The notes: generated by a model not told the origin, from the letters alone. A stretch of DNA of 64,000 nucleotides from Microvirga alba (GCF_015694465.1 NZ_JADQDO010000013.1:1-64000); one strand, 5' to 3'. Positions 18,671-28,569 are shown, counted from the first letter of the stretch. Numbers and translations are program-made.

Positions 18671-19519
18671 TTATTTCGGGCTCACGTCGAACTTGAACCA
18701 CTTCTCAGACAGGGTCTTCATCGTGCCGTCGGCGATCATCGACTGAATGGCAGGGTCGAGCTTCGCCTTCAGGTCGGCCTCGCCCTTGCGCAGACCGATG
18801 CAGGTGTCGGTTGCCATGATGCCGCCCGTCAGGAGAGGTCCGGCCATAGAGACATCCTCATTGCCCGGGCGCGAAACCGCATCCCGCAGATAGACGATGT
18901 TATCGAACACGGCATCGACACGGCCGGCGAGGAGATCCAGCGTATGCTGCTCAGAAGACTTGTAGGTCTTTACAGTGACCGTGTCCTTGAAGGTCTCCTC
19001 GATGAATTGCTGCTGGCTCGTGGACAGCGGCACACCGATCGTCTTGCCCTTGAGAGCGGTCTGGATGTCCTTGTACACCGGTTCCCAGCTAGCCTTCTCG
19101 TTCGTCGACATGGCCTCGCCTGTCTTGGGGAGCTTGGCGAGAGGCGAGGACTTGAGAACGCCAAAGGTATTTGAAGTGCGCGCGTAAGGGAGAGTGAAAT
19201 CCATAACTTCGCGCCGCTTCGGGTTCGGCCCCATCGTCAGCACGGCATCGAATTTACCGGCGACCAGGCCCGGCACCTGACTGTCCCAATCCTGCGCCAC
19301 GATCTGGCACTTGAGATTGGCGCGCTTGCAGACCTCATTGGCGACGTCGATGTCGTAGCCTACCACCTTGCCGTCCGCTGTGGTCGAGTTGTAGGGCGGA
19401 AACGCTCCCTCGACACCAATGGTAATCTGCGTCCACTCCTTGGCCGCAGCCGGCTGCCCGAGCAGCGCTACGAGAGCAAGGACGGGCGCTGCGGCCCTGA
19501 TGAACTTCGAATCCTTCAT
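18671..19519 (-). CDS. Amino-acid ABC transporter periplasmic binding protein (ArgT/HisJ-like)
   Basis: A 282-residue family-3 solute-binding protein. It has a signal peptide (cleavage near AAAKEW), the opening ITIGVEGAFPPYNSTTADG, the GYDIDVANEVCKRA segment that shapes the ligand site, and the DAVFDN motif in the second lobe. Cationic amino acids or opines are typical ligands of the closest groups, but specificity is inferred. No permease or ATPase is adjacent, so it may be an orphan serving another transporter. It has its own terminator and is divergent from the deacetylase gene. Confidence 0.9.
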   Translation of the reverse strand: MKDSKFIRAAAPVLALVALLGQPAAAKEWTQITIGVEGAFPPYNSTTADGKVVGYDIDVANEVCKRANLKCQIVAQDWDSQVPGLVAGKFDAVLTMGPNPKRREVMDFTLPYARTSNTFGVLKSSPLAKLPKTGEAMSTNEKASWEPVYKDIQTALKGKTIGVPLSTSQQQFIEETFKDTVTVKTYKSSEQHTLDLLAGRVDAVFDNIVYLRDAVSRPGNEDVSMAGPLLTGGIMATDTCIGLRKGEADLKAKLDPAIQSMIADGTMKTLSEKWFKFDVSPK

Positions 19520-19752
19520 GACATCCTACCCAGAATAAAGATTGTTGGAGGAGTAGTATATTCAACTCCGGTTTACAGGAGATGCAGCAGACCTTGGATT
19601 CTGCCCTTGGACTCCGCGACCTTACGTTAGATGATTGTACCAAAAAGTGGGTATAATTTTTTCACACAATAATGATGCCATGCATGCGCTGGCCTCGCAA
19701 ACGGTGGCTTAGAAGTGCCGTTGTGAGCGTTGATCTGAAGCAAGAGGATTCG

Positions 19753-20664
19753 ATGACAGACAGTAAGCCGCATCCCAATGGAGAGCCCTATGATTGGCCG
19801 GAGCCTACATGGCGCAGGATCGTCAATCGTGCCCGTGCCGGCCGCGATTTGACGCCCGTGCAATGGCCAAACGGTGCCCGTTGCGCCATCGCACTTTCCT
19901 TCGACGCGGACCACGATACCATCCCGCTGCGCGATGGGCTCGAAAGCCCGATGATGATCAGTCAGGGGCAATACGGCTCACGGCGCGGAGTGCCCCGCAT
20001 TCGCGCCATCCTCGAGAAAGAGGAGATCCCTGCAACCTTCTTCTATCCAGCAGTCTCGGCGATGCTTTATCCAGACGAGGTGCGTGGTGTCGCGGGCGAA
20101 GGTCATGAGATCGCCATCCACTCCTGGATCCACGAACGCAACAATCTTCTACCTTATGAAAAGGAGCGCGAGCTCAGCTTCCGTTCCGCGGAGAAGTTGT
20201 CCGAGATCAGTGGTCGTGATCCCGTCGGGATGCGCACCGCCAGCTGGGATTTCTCGCCCAACACCTTGGAGATCATCCGAGAGATGGGGCTTCTGTACGA
20301 CTCGAGCCTTATGGCGGACGATGATCCCTACGAGCTTCTCTCCAACGGCGAGCCGACGGGGATTGTCGAATTGCCGCCCGAATGGATCAGGGACGATGCA
20401 GTCTATATGGTCATGGAGCGCTTCTCCGGGCTTCGCCCCTACACGGCTCCCTCGGCTGTAGAGGAAATCTTCAAAGCGGAGTTCGACGGCGCATGGGAGG
20501 AGAAGGGCCTATACGTCCTCACCATGCATCCCGATGTCATCGGGCATCGCAGCCGGATCGGGATTTTACGGCGCCTGATTGCTCACATGAAAGCGAAGGG
20601 AAGCTGCTGGTTCGCGACCCACGAACAAATCGCCCGCTGGTGCAAGGAGCAAGCGGGCATCTGA
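19753..20664 (+). CDS. Polysaccharide deacetylase family protein (PuuE/HpPgdA-like)
   Basis: A cytoplasmic carbohydrate-esterase-4/NodB-fold hydrolase of about 303 residues. LSFDADHDT holds the catalytic/metal Asp pair, EIAIHSWIHERN the metal His residues, and GMRTASWDFSPNT a later catalytic block. This cytosolic branch includes amide hydrolases acting on small molecules (allantoin-related) as well as peptidoglycan deacetylases. The ATG at 19753 is preferred over 19672 because AGAGG precedes it and the upstream residues are not family-like. It is convergent with the M14 gene. Confidence 0.85.
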   Translation: MTDSKPHPNGEPYDWPEPTWRRIVNRARAGRDLTPVQWPNGARCAIALSFDADHDTIPLRDGLESPMMISQGQYGSRRGVPRIRAILEKEEIPATFFYPAVSAMLYPDEVRGVAGEGHEIAIHSWIHERNNLLPYEKERELSFRSAEKLSEISGRDPVGMRTASWDFSPNTLEIIREMGLLYDSSLMADDDPYELLSNGEPTGIVELPPEWIRDDAVYMVMERFSGLRPYTAPSAVEEIFKAEFDGAWEEKGLYVLTMHPDVIGHRSRIGILRRLIAHMKAKGSCWFATHEQIARWCKEQAGI

Positions 20665-20694
20665 AAAAAGCGAGCCCCGCGGAAAGCGGGGCTC
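20664..20694 (-). terminator. Terminator between convergent deacetylase and M14 genes
   Basis: A perfect 9-bp stem GAGCCCCGC/GCGGGGCTC with loop GGAAA lies at 20672-20694. On the minus strand it is followed by a six-T run (20665-20670), so it terminates the M14 gene. It has no T-tract on the plus strand but may act weakly there. Confidence 0.8.
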
Positions 20695-20703
20695 CATTCC
20701 ATG

Positions 20704-21840
20704 CTAGGGATAGGGGTCTCCCAGATTGTCGGGTACCTTCGCGGGATCTGTCCCGGCAATGGACAGGAAGGCCGTGCCAGGACGGGCAATCCGCGAGAAC
20801 AGCCTGCCGAAAACGATCCCATCGGTGCGTGCGCGCAGGACTGTGCGGGGAGCGTCGAGCGGCGCATCCGGTGAGACGATTTCCGCCACCACCTGCCCTT
20901 CCTTGACCTTATCGCCCAGGGCTACCTTGTGCACGATGATGCCAGGTACGGGCGACCGTACGTGATCGACGGCATCGACAGGAGTTCCTTGACACAAAGC
21001 GTCCGGCAGAGGGCCTGGATCTCCCGCGAGAACGCCACGCCGCTGCATGAATTTTATCAAGGCATCCGCATCGAAGGCCGCGAATTCGTCGGTGACATCG
21101 GCCTGACCGCGATATTCCAACGTTACCGAGAGACAGCCGTGATCGAGGGGAACATCGGGGAAGGCCTCCTTGATGCGCACCCAAGGCAGCTCGCAAGACT
21201 CATCGAAGCTCCCGCCCCCTCCTCCGGTAGCGATGAGCGAGGCGTGACTTTGAACTTGCGCCGAAAGATCCTCCGCCGACGGCCAGCCGGCGCCATTGCA
21301 ATACAGATACGTAATGCCCTCGAAATGGCAGTGCAGATCCAGCACGATATTCGCATCCACGGCGAGTTGCAGGAGCTTGATGCGAAGTGCAGCGAGTTCC
21401 GAATGTGACTTCAGGTCGGCCACTGTGTCCCGCAAGGCTCCGCGAACGATCCGGTCGTTCTCGGCGGCATCGGATCCGAACCGGTCCTGGAGCCGCTCGA
21501 TCACCGCGGGTGCGATGTCCGGGAAGTTCCGATTGAAATTCCCTCCACCTCCGAGATCGCCGCGTCCGATATGCATGTTCAGCATCCGTTGCCCCAATCC
21601 GATCGGATTGGCGAACGGGACGACAACGATCTGTCCGAGCACTTCTCCCGCTTTGTCGGCAGCAATCAGGCGCTGCAGCAAATGATGCGCCGCCAGCATG
21701 GCGGGCGTTTCGTCCGCATGTAGCGCCGCCTGGATGTAGACTTTAGGCCCTGCCGTTTCATCACCGAAGCGATGGACCTGCAAGCGGCGGCTGGTGCCAA
21801 AGCTGCCTTGGAGGATCTCAATCTCTTCCACCTTATGCAT
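20704..21840 (-). CDS. Succinylglutamate desuccinylase/aspartoacylase family protein (M14-like)
   Basis: About 378 residues of a zinc-dependent deacylase. ALHADETPAM gives the HxxE zinc pair, PFANPIGLGQR and GGGGNFNRNFPD the Arg/Asn substrate-binding part, and DLHCHFEG the third zinc His. The C-terminal domain (VRSPVPGIIVHKVALGDKVKEGQ) resembles a lipoyl/biotinyl-type barrel typical of this subfamily. The ATG at 21840 is preferred to 21885 because GGGAG lies about ten bases upstream. Probably releases an acyl group from an N-acyl amino acid; the substrate is not known. It is divergent from the M20 gene. Confidence 0.87.
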   Translation of the reverse strand: MHKVEEIEILQGSFGTSRRLQVHRFGDETAGPKVYIQAALHADETPAMLAAHHLLQRLIAADKAGEVLGQIVVVPFANPIGLGQRMLNMHIGRGDLGGGGNFNRNFPDIAPAVIERLQDRFGSDAAENDRIVRGALRDTVADLKSHSELAALRIKLLQLAVDANIVLDLHCHFEGITYLYCNGAGWPSAEDLSAQVQSHASLIATGGGGGSFDESCELPWVRIKEAFPDVPLDHGCLSVTLEYRGQADVTDEFAAFDADALIKFMQRRGVLAGDPGPLPDALCQGTPVDAVDHVRSPVPGIIVHKVALGDKVKEGQVVAEIVSPDAPLDAPRTVLRARTDGIVFGRLFSRIARPGTAFLSIAGTDPAKVPDNLGDPYP

Positions 21841-21992
21841 CAGTGACAACTCCCTGTTTTTCGGTGACATGCTCAATGCGGACACGCGTTCCGCTGATTG
21901 ATATCATCGGGCCGGTGATTCGCTATCGCCGAAAGACTGATTGTTAAGCACATACAAAATGCATGGGATCGGCAGAAGGAATCGTTCTCGAC

Positions 21993-23456
21993 ATGACCCG
22001 TGAATCCGCAATCCACTATGCTGAGGACTTGGTTGACTCCGGCACATTCAAGACCGGGCTTGCGCGCCTGATCGCGATGCCGACAGAGAGCCAAAATCCG
22101 GGGCGGAGTGAGGTTTTGGAGGAGTATCTCGCAAATGGGATCAGGCCCATGCTCGAGGAACTTGGCTTCACTTGCACGCGGTTGACGCATCCTTCCGCAG
22201 AGGCGCCATTTCTGTTTGCCGAGCGGATCGAAGGGGACCAATTGCCGACTATCCTCGGATATGGTCATGGCGATGTCGTTCGGGGGCTGGATGCCAGCTG
22301 GACACCCGGCTTGTCTCCCTGGGTCCTGACGGAAGTCGACGAGAAGTGCTACGGTCGCGGCGTCGTCGACAACAAGGGGCAGCATGCAATCAATATAGCG
22401 GCCCTCAAATCCGTTCTGGAAACACGCGGCAAGCTCGGCTTCAACGCGAAGTTTCTCATTGAGATGGGTGAGGAGGTCGGCTCGCCTGGATTGCGTGAGT
22501 TATGTGCGCAGCACAGAAGCCTGTTTATGGCGGACGCTCTCATCGCGTCCGATGGACCGCGTCTCGCACGTGAGCTGCCGACGCTTTTTCTAGGCACACG
22601 CGGTGCTGCAACTTTCGACCTGACGATCGATGCGCGCAGTGGCGGCCATCATTCGGGCAATTGGGGCGGCTTGCTCTCGGACCCGGCCATTCAGCTCGCG
22701 CATGCGATCAGCACGATCGTGTCGCCGACCGGGCGCATCCTGATCGATGCGTGGGTGCCGAGAGATATTCCCGCAAGTGTGCGCCGTGCGTTGTCAGAAT
22801 GCGTGGTGGATGGAGGGTCTGACGGGCCAAGTATCGATCCAGACTGGGGCGAGCCCGGGCTTTCCCGGGCAGAGCAGGTATTTGGCTGGTGCTCGTTTGA
22901 CGTGCTTGCCATGGAGGCCGGCGATCCTGCAACTCCGGTGAACGCCGTGCCGCCGCGCGCCTGGGCGCGCTGTCAGCTGCGCTTCGTTGTCGGCATCAAC
23001 CCCGATGACATCATGCCGGCTTTACGCCGTCACCTCGACCGCCACGGTTTTAACATGGTGGCTGTGACGGACGTGGACGGGATTTCGCACGCCACACGGC
23101 TCGATCCAGAAGATGAATGGGTCCAGTTTACCGCCAGGTCGATCGAGCGTACGTCGCAGCGAAAGCCGGTCATTTTGCCGAACCTCGGCGGAACGCTTCC
23201 GAACGACATTTTCGCCGAGGTTCTCGGATTGCGGACGATCTGGGTACCGCACTCGTATCCAGGCTGCTCGCAGCACGGTCCCGACGAGCACCTGCCGTTG
23301 GACATCCTTCGCGATGGGCTGCGCCTGATGACAGGCATATACTGGGATCTCGGTGAAATGCGCGATGCAATACGAGGTGATGTTTTCGAGGAACCGCCCG
23401 TATTCTTGAGAGCAGAGAAGCCGACAGTCTCGTGTAGCCACAGTCCCAACTACTAA
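21993..23456 (+). CDS. M20 family metallopeptidase
   Basis: A 487-residue di-zinc amidohydrolase/dipeptidase. LGYGHGDVV carries the first metal His and Asp. GRGVVDNKGQHA has the bridging Asp, and EMGEEVGSPG the catalytic base and metal Glu. The dimerisation domain starts with RSGGHHSGNWGG, and a later His is in YPGCSQHGPDEH. The family cleaves peptides or N-acyl amino acids. The ATG at 21993 has AGAAGGAA upstream; an in-frame ATG at 21963 lacks one. With the M14 deacylase and the amino-acid binding protein it suggests use of modified amino acids. Confidence 0.88.
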   Translation: MTRESAIHYAEDLVDSGTFKTGLARLIAMPTESQNPGRSEVLEEYLANGIRPMLEELGFTCTRLTHPSAEAPFLFAERIEGDQLPTILGYGHGDVVRGLDASWTPGLSPWVLTEVDEKCYGRGVVDNKGQHAINIAALKSVLETRGKLGFNAKFLIEMGEEVGSPGLRELCAQHRSLFMADALIASDGPRLARELPTLFLGTRGAATFDLTIDARSGGHHSGNWGGLLSDPAIQLAHAISTIVSPTGRILIDAWVPRDIPASVRRALSECVVDGGSDGPSIDPDWGEPGLSRAEQVFGWCSFDVLAMEAGDPATPVNAVPPRAWARCQLRFVVGINPDDIMPALRRHLDRHGFNMVAVTDVDGISHATRLDPEDEWVQFTARSIERTSQRKPVILPNLGGTLPNDIFAEVLGLRTIWVPHSYPGCSQHGPDEHLPLDILRDGLRLMTGIYWDLGEMRDAIRGDVFEEPPVFLRAEKPTVSCSHSPNY

Positions 23457-23699
23457 CCTCTCGATGGCCCTCATGCTAACGCTGAAAACCATCTTCCAGC
23501 GTACTGTCGAGGACGCGAGGACTGCTTTGGGTCAGATCTCGACCTTTGAGATTTACTCGGAATGTCCGCTCGTTGCGTTATGAGCGGACCCAAGCATTAC
23601 TTCAGAAAAGCGCCAGGAGCCGCCATTTAAGCTTGCTCCATGGCTCTTCTGCTGTCGACCCAAAGCGAACCTGACGCATCGGCGCAGTCCGTCGCGCGA

Positions 23700-24230
23700 T
23701 CAAGCAGGAACGTACGTCAACCTGATCACGTCCTCGCCAATTAGATCGCTGGCCACAAGGCGGAGCGGTGGCCGGTGGCCGGCGAAGAATGGCTTGCCGC
23801 GACCGAGCACGACGGGGTGGAGGTAGAGGCGATACTCATCAATAAGACCAAGGTCGGTTAGGCTTCGTGCCAAGTCTGGTCCGGAAACTGCAATCTCCCC
23901 AACGAGCCGAGCCCTCAGGCCACGTATCACCGCCTCGATGTCATCCTCGACAAGTGTGGCGTTGGGGCCGACTGACTTCGACGAGCGCGACACGACCCAC
24001 TTCGGTTGGCGCCGCCACGCCGCCGCGAACTCGCGTTGCTCCGCACTCCACTCAGGACGGTCTTCGTCCCAATAACGCATGATCTCGTACATGCGGCGAC
24101 CGTACACACTGCCCGTCAGGTCGCGCACTTGCTCTATCCAGTGACGAAAGAGCGCGGGACCTGTCGGCATTTCTAGGTGGTCGACGTAGCCGTCCAGGGA
24201 CTGGTTCATTCCAAAGACGAGCTTCGCCAT
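23700..24230 (-). CDS. Dihydrofolate reductase family protein (RibD C-terminal-like)
   Basis: A 176-residue cytosolic protein beginning MAKLVFGMNQSLDGYVD, the usual start of the DHFR/RibD_C-like reductase family. It has a YGRRMYEIMRYWDED segment, VSRSSKSVGPNATL and the LHPVVLGRGKPFF motif near the C-terminus. Members are NADPH-dependent reductases of unclear substrate, not the folate enzyme itself. The frame extends to 24380, but family similarity starts at 24230. It stands alone between two repeat-rich gaps. Confidence 0.85.
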   Translation of the reverse strand: MAKLVFGMNQSLDGYVDHLEMPTGPALFRHWIEQVRDLTGSVYGRRMYEIMRYWDEDRPEWSAEQREFAAAWRRQPKWVVSRSSKSVGPNATLVEDDIEAVIRGLRARLVGEIAVSGPDLARSLTDLGLIDEYRLYLHPVVLGRGKPFFAGHRPPLRLVASDLIGEDVIRLTYVPA

Positions 24231-24663
24231 GCTGCAAAATCTCCACCGCAGGGTATTCAGAATAGCTTGAGGCGACATTACGCAAAAGTGAGGTTGGGCA
24301 TAAACTGCGCGCCGCTTTGTCGGAGTGACGAATAACCGAAGGACCGCTAACCACCCGTCGCGGACATTCGCAGCGCCCACGTCGAATGGCAGCTTTGGGG
24401 CCGGGAGCGGACTGGCGGCTTCTGGAAGGCTTATGATGGATACTAGACGCTCGGAGCATCGTGCAAAACGCAGAATTTCGTCTCAGATGAATGGCTGTGA
24501 GCTGCACTGTGCCGGCCTAAAACACCACCGTCGCATTTCTAACTGGCTAGATGGTCACTTGCCGTGCGTATTAAAGTCGGCGCTAGGGATTTGCTTGCAT
24601 TGCTTAAGACCGAGCGACGAGGTGCCGCTCGATCAGGATGATGCTCAGTGGCATTGCCAAGCT
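24231..24663. other. Intergenic gap with degenerate repeat copy
   Basis: No gene was found. Around 24361-24415 it contains CGGACATTC and GAATGGCAGCTTTGGGG blocks that resemble sequences at 28680 and 31284. The short plus-strand frame here looks non-coding. Confidence 0.4.
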
Positions 24664-27600
24664 TCAGTCGTAGAGGACGCCGATGATCTTCCTGGCTGAA
24701 GTCATTATCGGGACGTCCGGAGTTTGATCGAGCTGTTCGGTGGCGATGAGCACCGACGATCCTAGTCCCCCGATCGTCTCGAACTGCCGAAGATGGCGGA
24801 GCCGCCCCGATAGTCTTGCACCCACGCGTTTGAAAACACTGGCACCTATGCTAAGCGACACAGCAATCAAGTGTCCTTCACACGCGTCGAGGTCCGACGG
24901 TTGTAGCTCATCGCCACCCAGTACGATCTGCCCTGGAAGGGCCAGCGGTACTGCGCTGTCTTCCTTCACCCGATAGGCGATCGCGATCCTCGCCAGTTCT
25001 GGCACGTCCCCGATCTCGGTTGCCTCATCACCTCCTTTAGGAGGCGGCATGGTACTAAAAATAACTCCGACGATCCGGTGCAGCTTTATTTTGCTTTCGT
25101 CGAATATCAGGCTCTTTCGCGATTGCCTGGGATCCGGCATCTGGGCGGCGAGCGATATTCCAGTCGATCCCGTCGCGCGGATAAGGCGTCGTGCCAGCAC
25201 CTGCCCTTTCGGACGAGCGATGACCAAATTCTGATCCCGCCCAGGATAGGGCTCCGACTCCACGATCGCGACAGAACCTGAAGGAATCGCGAAGCCGAGA
25301 GTTTCTCCCCGAATGAAGTACAGCGACTTGGAATCGAACCACTCTCCAATCAACTGTTCCTCCGCCACATCCTGAGAACCATCGTCGGACAACTTTCCCA
25401 CGAAAGCAGCGATGTCAGGGCAAAGAGGAACGGCAAAGCTTGGTCGTGCCATCGGCTTCAATGCGACAACATTGTCAGGGCGCGCATCGGGAGCGAGTGG
25501 TTCGCGCCACCGATGGTATCGGAACTGCTGATGGACATCTTCGATGCTGCTGCGCAATTGGGCGAACTGCGGCGCGACGTTCTTCACGTCCATGTAGGTG
25601 ATCGAGGACTTGTCGTGGTGGGATGTATTGAGCACCTGGCGCGCTTCTGCGCCAGCGCCGAGCGCCGGATTGTCGGCGAAACGTCTTACGGTGGCATTCG
25701 TGAAAAGTTCTCCCTCGCCCGTGGCGACAAGCCCTTTGAGCTTATCCACCAGAGGGAACAGCGTCAGGGCCTTGGTGCCGGCAGAGTATGCTGGATGAGT
25801 GAGCTCATCGAAGAGATCCCCCAGCCGCCCTTCGAGGAACACTCGCAATGCCGAGGCATAGTCCTGGGCGCGGATGGCGTCATCGGGATTCTTGAAAAAC
25901 TCCTCACGCTTGCGGTCGACCTCCTCTATCGCCGGCGATAGGCTCAGCGTTGGGCGCACGGCGTTGACAGGGTGAACGGAAACATGCGCGACGACATCAT
26001 CGGCCCTGTTCTCCCCAACGACCGATCGAGCGAACTTGCGATCATGGGTTGTCACCAGTAGCTGTGCTCCGGTCCGGGCGACCTTGCTCAGTCCTCGGGC
26101 CAGCCGCTCTCGATTATCGTTGTCGAGCAATTCCTGCGGATCATCCAGGACCAGCAGCTCCAGACCTCCGCGCGTCGCCAGGACGTGCTCGCGAAAGGCG
26201 AGGAAGAAGCCAAGCAAGGCGCCTCGGAGAGCTGAGGCGTTCGAGATGTGTTGGGCCGGCGCTTCCACTCCCTGCCGACCGACCCTCAGTTCCAGAATGC
26301 CCTTGGCGTCCATTCCGGTGTTTGTCAGCTCCGGAGCGAACTCGGTGGCGTTGCGGAACATTTCCTTCCGCCAATGCTCCGAACGCCGGTGAAGCTTGGT
26401 TCGAAGTGCATCCACTTGGGTCTGCGCGAGCCCGCCGAGCGGCACGATGACCGCGAGGGCCTCCCTGGCCTTGCCGCACGCTTCGATGCGAGTTTTCGTT
26501 TGGACATGCTCGCCCTTGCTGCGCAGCATGCGGCCGACGAGGTCGATCGCACTGTTCAGCGGGGTTGCGCCCTCCACAATCGCCAACAGCGCTGCGAGCC
26601 GCCTGGAAATAGCGCGATCAGCATCCTCGGATCCGTCTTCACCTTTCTGGAATATATGCGAGAGCTTCCGAAGCCTAGCGGAGTTCGTCTCCCGCCACTC
26701 GGCGAATGCGAGTGCACGGTTGATCCGAGCGACCATTTGTTCCAGCGCCTTGGCAGCGGATAGCTGTTCTGGAAGTTTGAAGGCGGTAGGCTCGTCGAAT
26801 GCGGGGAGCGTCGCTGCGTGCTTGTCGAACAGGTCGGCTGCATCGGAGGACAGTGGAGCAAGCGTCCCTGACATCGACTCGGTTTCGAACAGTTCTTTCA
26901 GGAAGCCCTCACGCAATAAACTGACCGGGGACGATGGCAAATCTCGCCGAGCTTCGGTGCCGATGCTCTCCGGCAATTCGCGCACCAGTCTGCCGAGCCA
27001 AAGGCTCGACCACTCCGCGATGGTCCTCGCAACGGTTTCTCGGTCCTTGGCTGCTTCCGTCAAATGATCGGTAACCCCACGACCGGTGACGGGGTCGACG
27101 GCGCCCTCAAGCGATCGGATGCAGATCGGGCAGTTGTTTCCGTGGGCCTCGTCGTGATCGTGCATCCATGCAGACACACGCGCATACAACTGGGCACGGC
27201 GCGCCAGATCCGGGCTGCTCGCGAGTTCGTTCAAGGTTGCTGCTTCAGCTTCAACCGCGCCGATGAGCTCGACCACCTTTGCTGTCTGGCCCTGATCGAC
27301 CTTTAGGGCGAGCAAGCGAGCTATCGCAGGCAAGCCGGCCAGTTGTTTGATCTGCTCGATCGCAGGCCGCACGCTTCGTTCGAGACCGTCGCGCGCTTGC
27401 TTGCTCTCAGAATCGAACGTCTCGCCGAGCACCTCGCGCGCAGCGGCAAGGCGGGTCGTCTTGAGAGCGGCGAAACCGTTGGATATCGCGTCCAGCCTAT
27501 CCTTCGCTTCTGCCGCTTCGGCGGTTGGTAGACCACCTTCGATCGCCATGTCGGAATGCGCATCGACAATGGCTAGCAGGTCGCTGGACTGTTCCTGGTA

Positions 27601-28569
27601 CTGCCGGACGGCTTGGTCCAGTTTCGAGTTCAGTTCCTTCACGGTCCTTGTGGTGATGCGATCGGAGACCTTGTCCGCGTGCTTGGCCAGATCGACCAGA
27701 TCGGCAAGCCCCGTCAGTCTAGCAACCGCCTCCCCCAGTTGCGACGCTGAGCCCACTGAGAGGAATGGCAGCAGTGCAGGCATCGTCGTGGCGATCCGCC
27801 AGGCTATGGGATCGAGGTCGATACCTGAGAAGTCTGGTGCGACTTCAACGATCCTTCCCCTGGGCGTTCGCTCCTGCCGCCGCAGAATAGGCGGGAGCGT
27901 ATTGCCCTGGGCGTCGCAGAAGGTCAGTTCGACCCAGCCGTCTGCGGGTATCGGTGCCCCATCGACGGGCAGATCGCTGTGCGCGTGAGGAAGTGGCGTG
28001 ATCGCCGACATAGGATGCTTGGTCGATCTTCCATCCGAATGCGAGACCTCGCAGGGAAATTCTACCGGTCCTTGCTCCGGGGCACGCTGGGATCGGATCA
28101 ACTGACCGGTCAGGCACCAGACGATCGCATTGGCTATGGAGGTTTTCCCCGAACCGTTTGCGCCCTCGAACAGTGTGATCGGCTTGCCGGGCGCGAACTC
28201 GAAGATATCGGGCGGTTCGCTGGTTTTCCCGTAGAGATGCAGGCCGGCGAACCGATGGGCCCTGAGTTTGAGAAGGCGCAATCGACTTCCCGACGGAGCA
28301 TTGTTGGTCCCACCAGTCGTAACAACGCTCGCCGGCTCTGACCCTACAAGATCTATAAGGGCCTCCACATCGTCGCCATTCAGGTTCGCGGCCCATTTGT
28401 TTGGGTTTCGACGGTACCAATCGAGCATGGCCCTGGCATCTGATGAAACGATTCCAAGTCGCTTCTCTCCGCCCAGTGAGACCTCACATCCATTCACCAG
28501 CTCCGAGAGCAGGACATCGGTTGTGAGAAGATGGATTTCCCTTACTGCACTTTGTTTCTCAGTTATCAC
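24664..28569 (-). CDS. SMC/Rad50-like ATPase with two tandem C-terminal LexA/S24-like domains (probable defence protein)
   Basis: A 1301-residue protein starting at a GTG after a G-rich ribosome site. Order: helical N-terminus (1-100); ABC N-half with P-loop GANGSGKTS (Lys142); long helical arms with a zinc-hook-like NCPIC (Cys480, Cys483); ABC C-half with Walker B LLVLDDPQ (about 805) and H-loop VTTHD (about 840); an all-alpha part with SHHDKSSITYMDV; then two similar ~95-residue repeats. Repeat 1 has ETLGFAIPSG (Thr1090) and LARRL (Arg1127). Repeat 2 has DSAVPLALPG (Ser1205) and FKRV (Lys1247). Both end in (I/L)xxIxGV. The spacing matches the LexA/S24 Ser-Lys protease fold. It is divergent from a Septu-like pair. 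The defence role is inferred from context. Confidence 0.75.
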   Translation of the reverse strand: MITEKQSAVREIHLLTTDVLLSELVNGCEVSLGGEKRLGIVSSDARAMLDWYRRNPNKWAANLNGDDVEALIDLVGSEPASVVTTGGTNNAPSGSRLRLLKLRAHRFAGLHLYGKTSEPPDIFEFAPGKPITLFEGANGSGKTSIANAIVWCLTGQLIRSQRAPEQGPVEFPCEVSHSDGRSTKHPMSAITPLPHAHSDLPVDGAPIPADGWVELTFCDAQGNTLPPILRRQERTPRGRIVEVAPDFSGIDLDPIAWRIATTMPALLPFLSVGSASQLGEAVARLTGLADLVDLAKHADKVSDRITTRTVKELNSKLDQAVRQYQEQSSDLLAIVDAHSDMAIEGGLPTAEAAEAKDRLDAISNGFAALKTTRLAAAREVLGETFDSESKQARDGLERSVRPAIEQIKQLAGLPAIARLLALKVDQGQTAKVVELIGAVEAEAATLNELASSPDLARRAQLYARVSAWMHDHDEAHGNNCPICIRSLEGAVDPVTGRGVTDHLTEAAKDRETVARTIAEWSSLWLGRLVRELPESIGTEARRDLPSSPVSLLREGFLKELFETESMSGTLAPLSSDAADLFDKHAATLPAFDEPTAFKLPEQLSAAKALEQMVARINRALAFAEWRETNSARLRKLSHIFQKGEDGSEDADRAISRRLAALLAIVEGATPLNSAIDLVGRMLRSKGEHVQTKTRIEACGKAREALAVIVPLGGLAQTQVDALRTKLHRRSEHWRKEMFRNATEFAPELTNTGMDAKGILELRVGRQGVEAPAQHISNASALRGALLGFFLAFREHVLATRGGLELLVLDDPQELLDNDNRERLARGLSKVARTGAQLLVTTHDRKFARSVVGENRADDVVAHVSVHPVNAVRPTLSLSPAIEEVDRKREEFFKNPDDAIRAQDYASALRVFLEGRLGDLFDELTHPAYSAGTKALTLFPLVDKLKGLVATGEGELFTNATVRRFADNPALGAGAEARQVLNTSHHDKSSITYMDVKNVAPQFAQLRSSIEDVHQQFRYHRWREPLAPDARPDNVVALKPMARPSFAVPLCPDIAAFVGKLSDDGSQDVAEEQLIGEWFDSKSLYFIRGETLGFAIPSGSVAIVESEPYPGRDQNLVIARPKGQVLARRLIRATGSTGISLAAQMPDPRQSRKSLIFDESKIKLHRIVGVIFSTMPPPKGGDEATEIGDVPELARIAIAYRVKEDSAVPLALPGQIVLGGDELQPSDLDACEGHLIAVSLSIGASVFKRVGARLSGRLRHLRQFETIGGLGSSVLIATEQLDQTPDVPIMTSARKIIGVLYD

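Noticed and set aside
25183-25305. First LexA-like repeat as an active protease
   Set aside because: Thr1090 and Arg1127 stand where Ser and Lys are needed, so activity is unlikely; only the second repeat keeps both.
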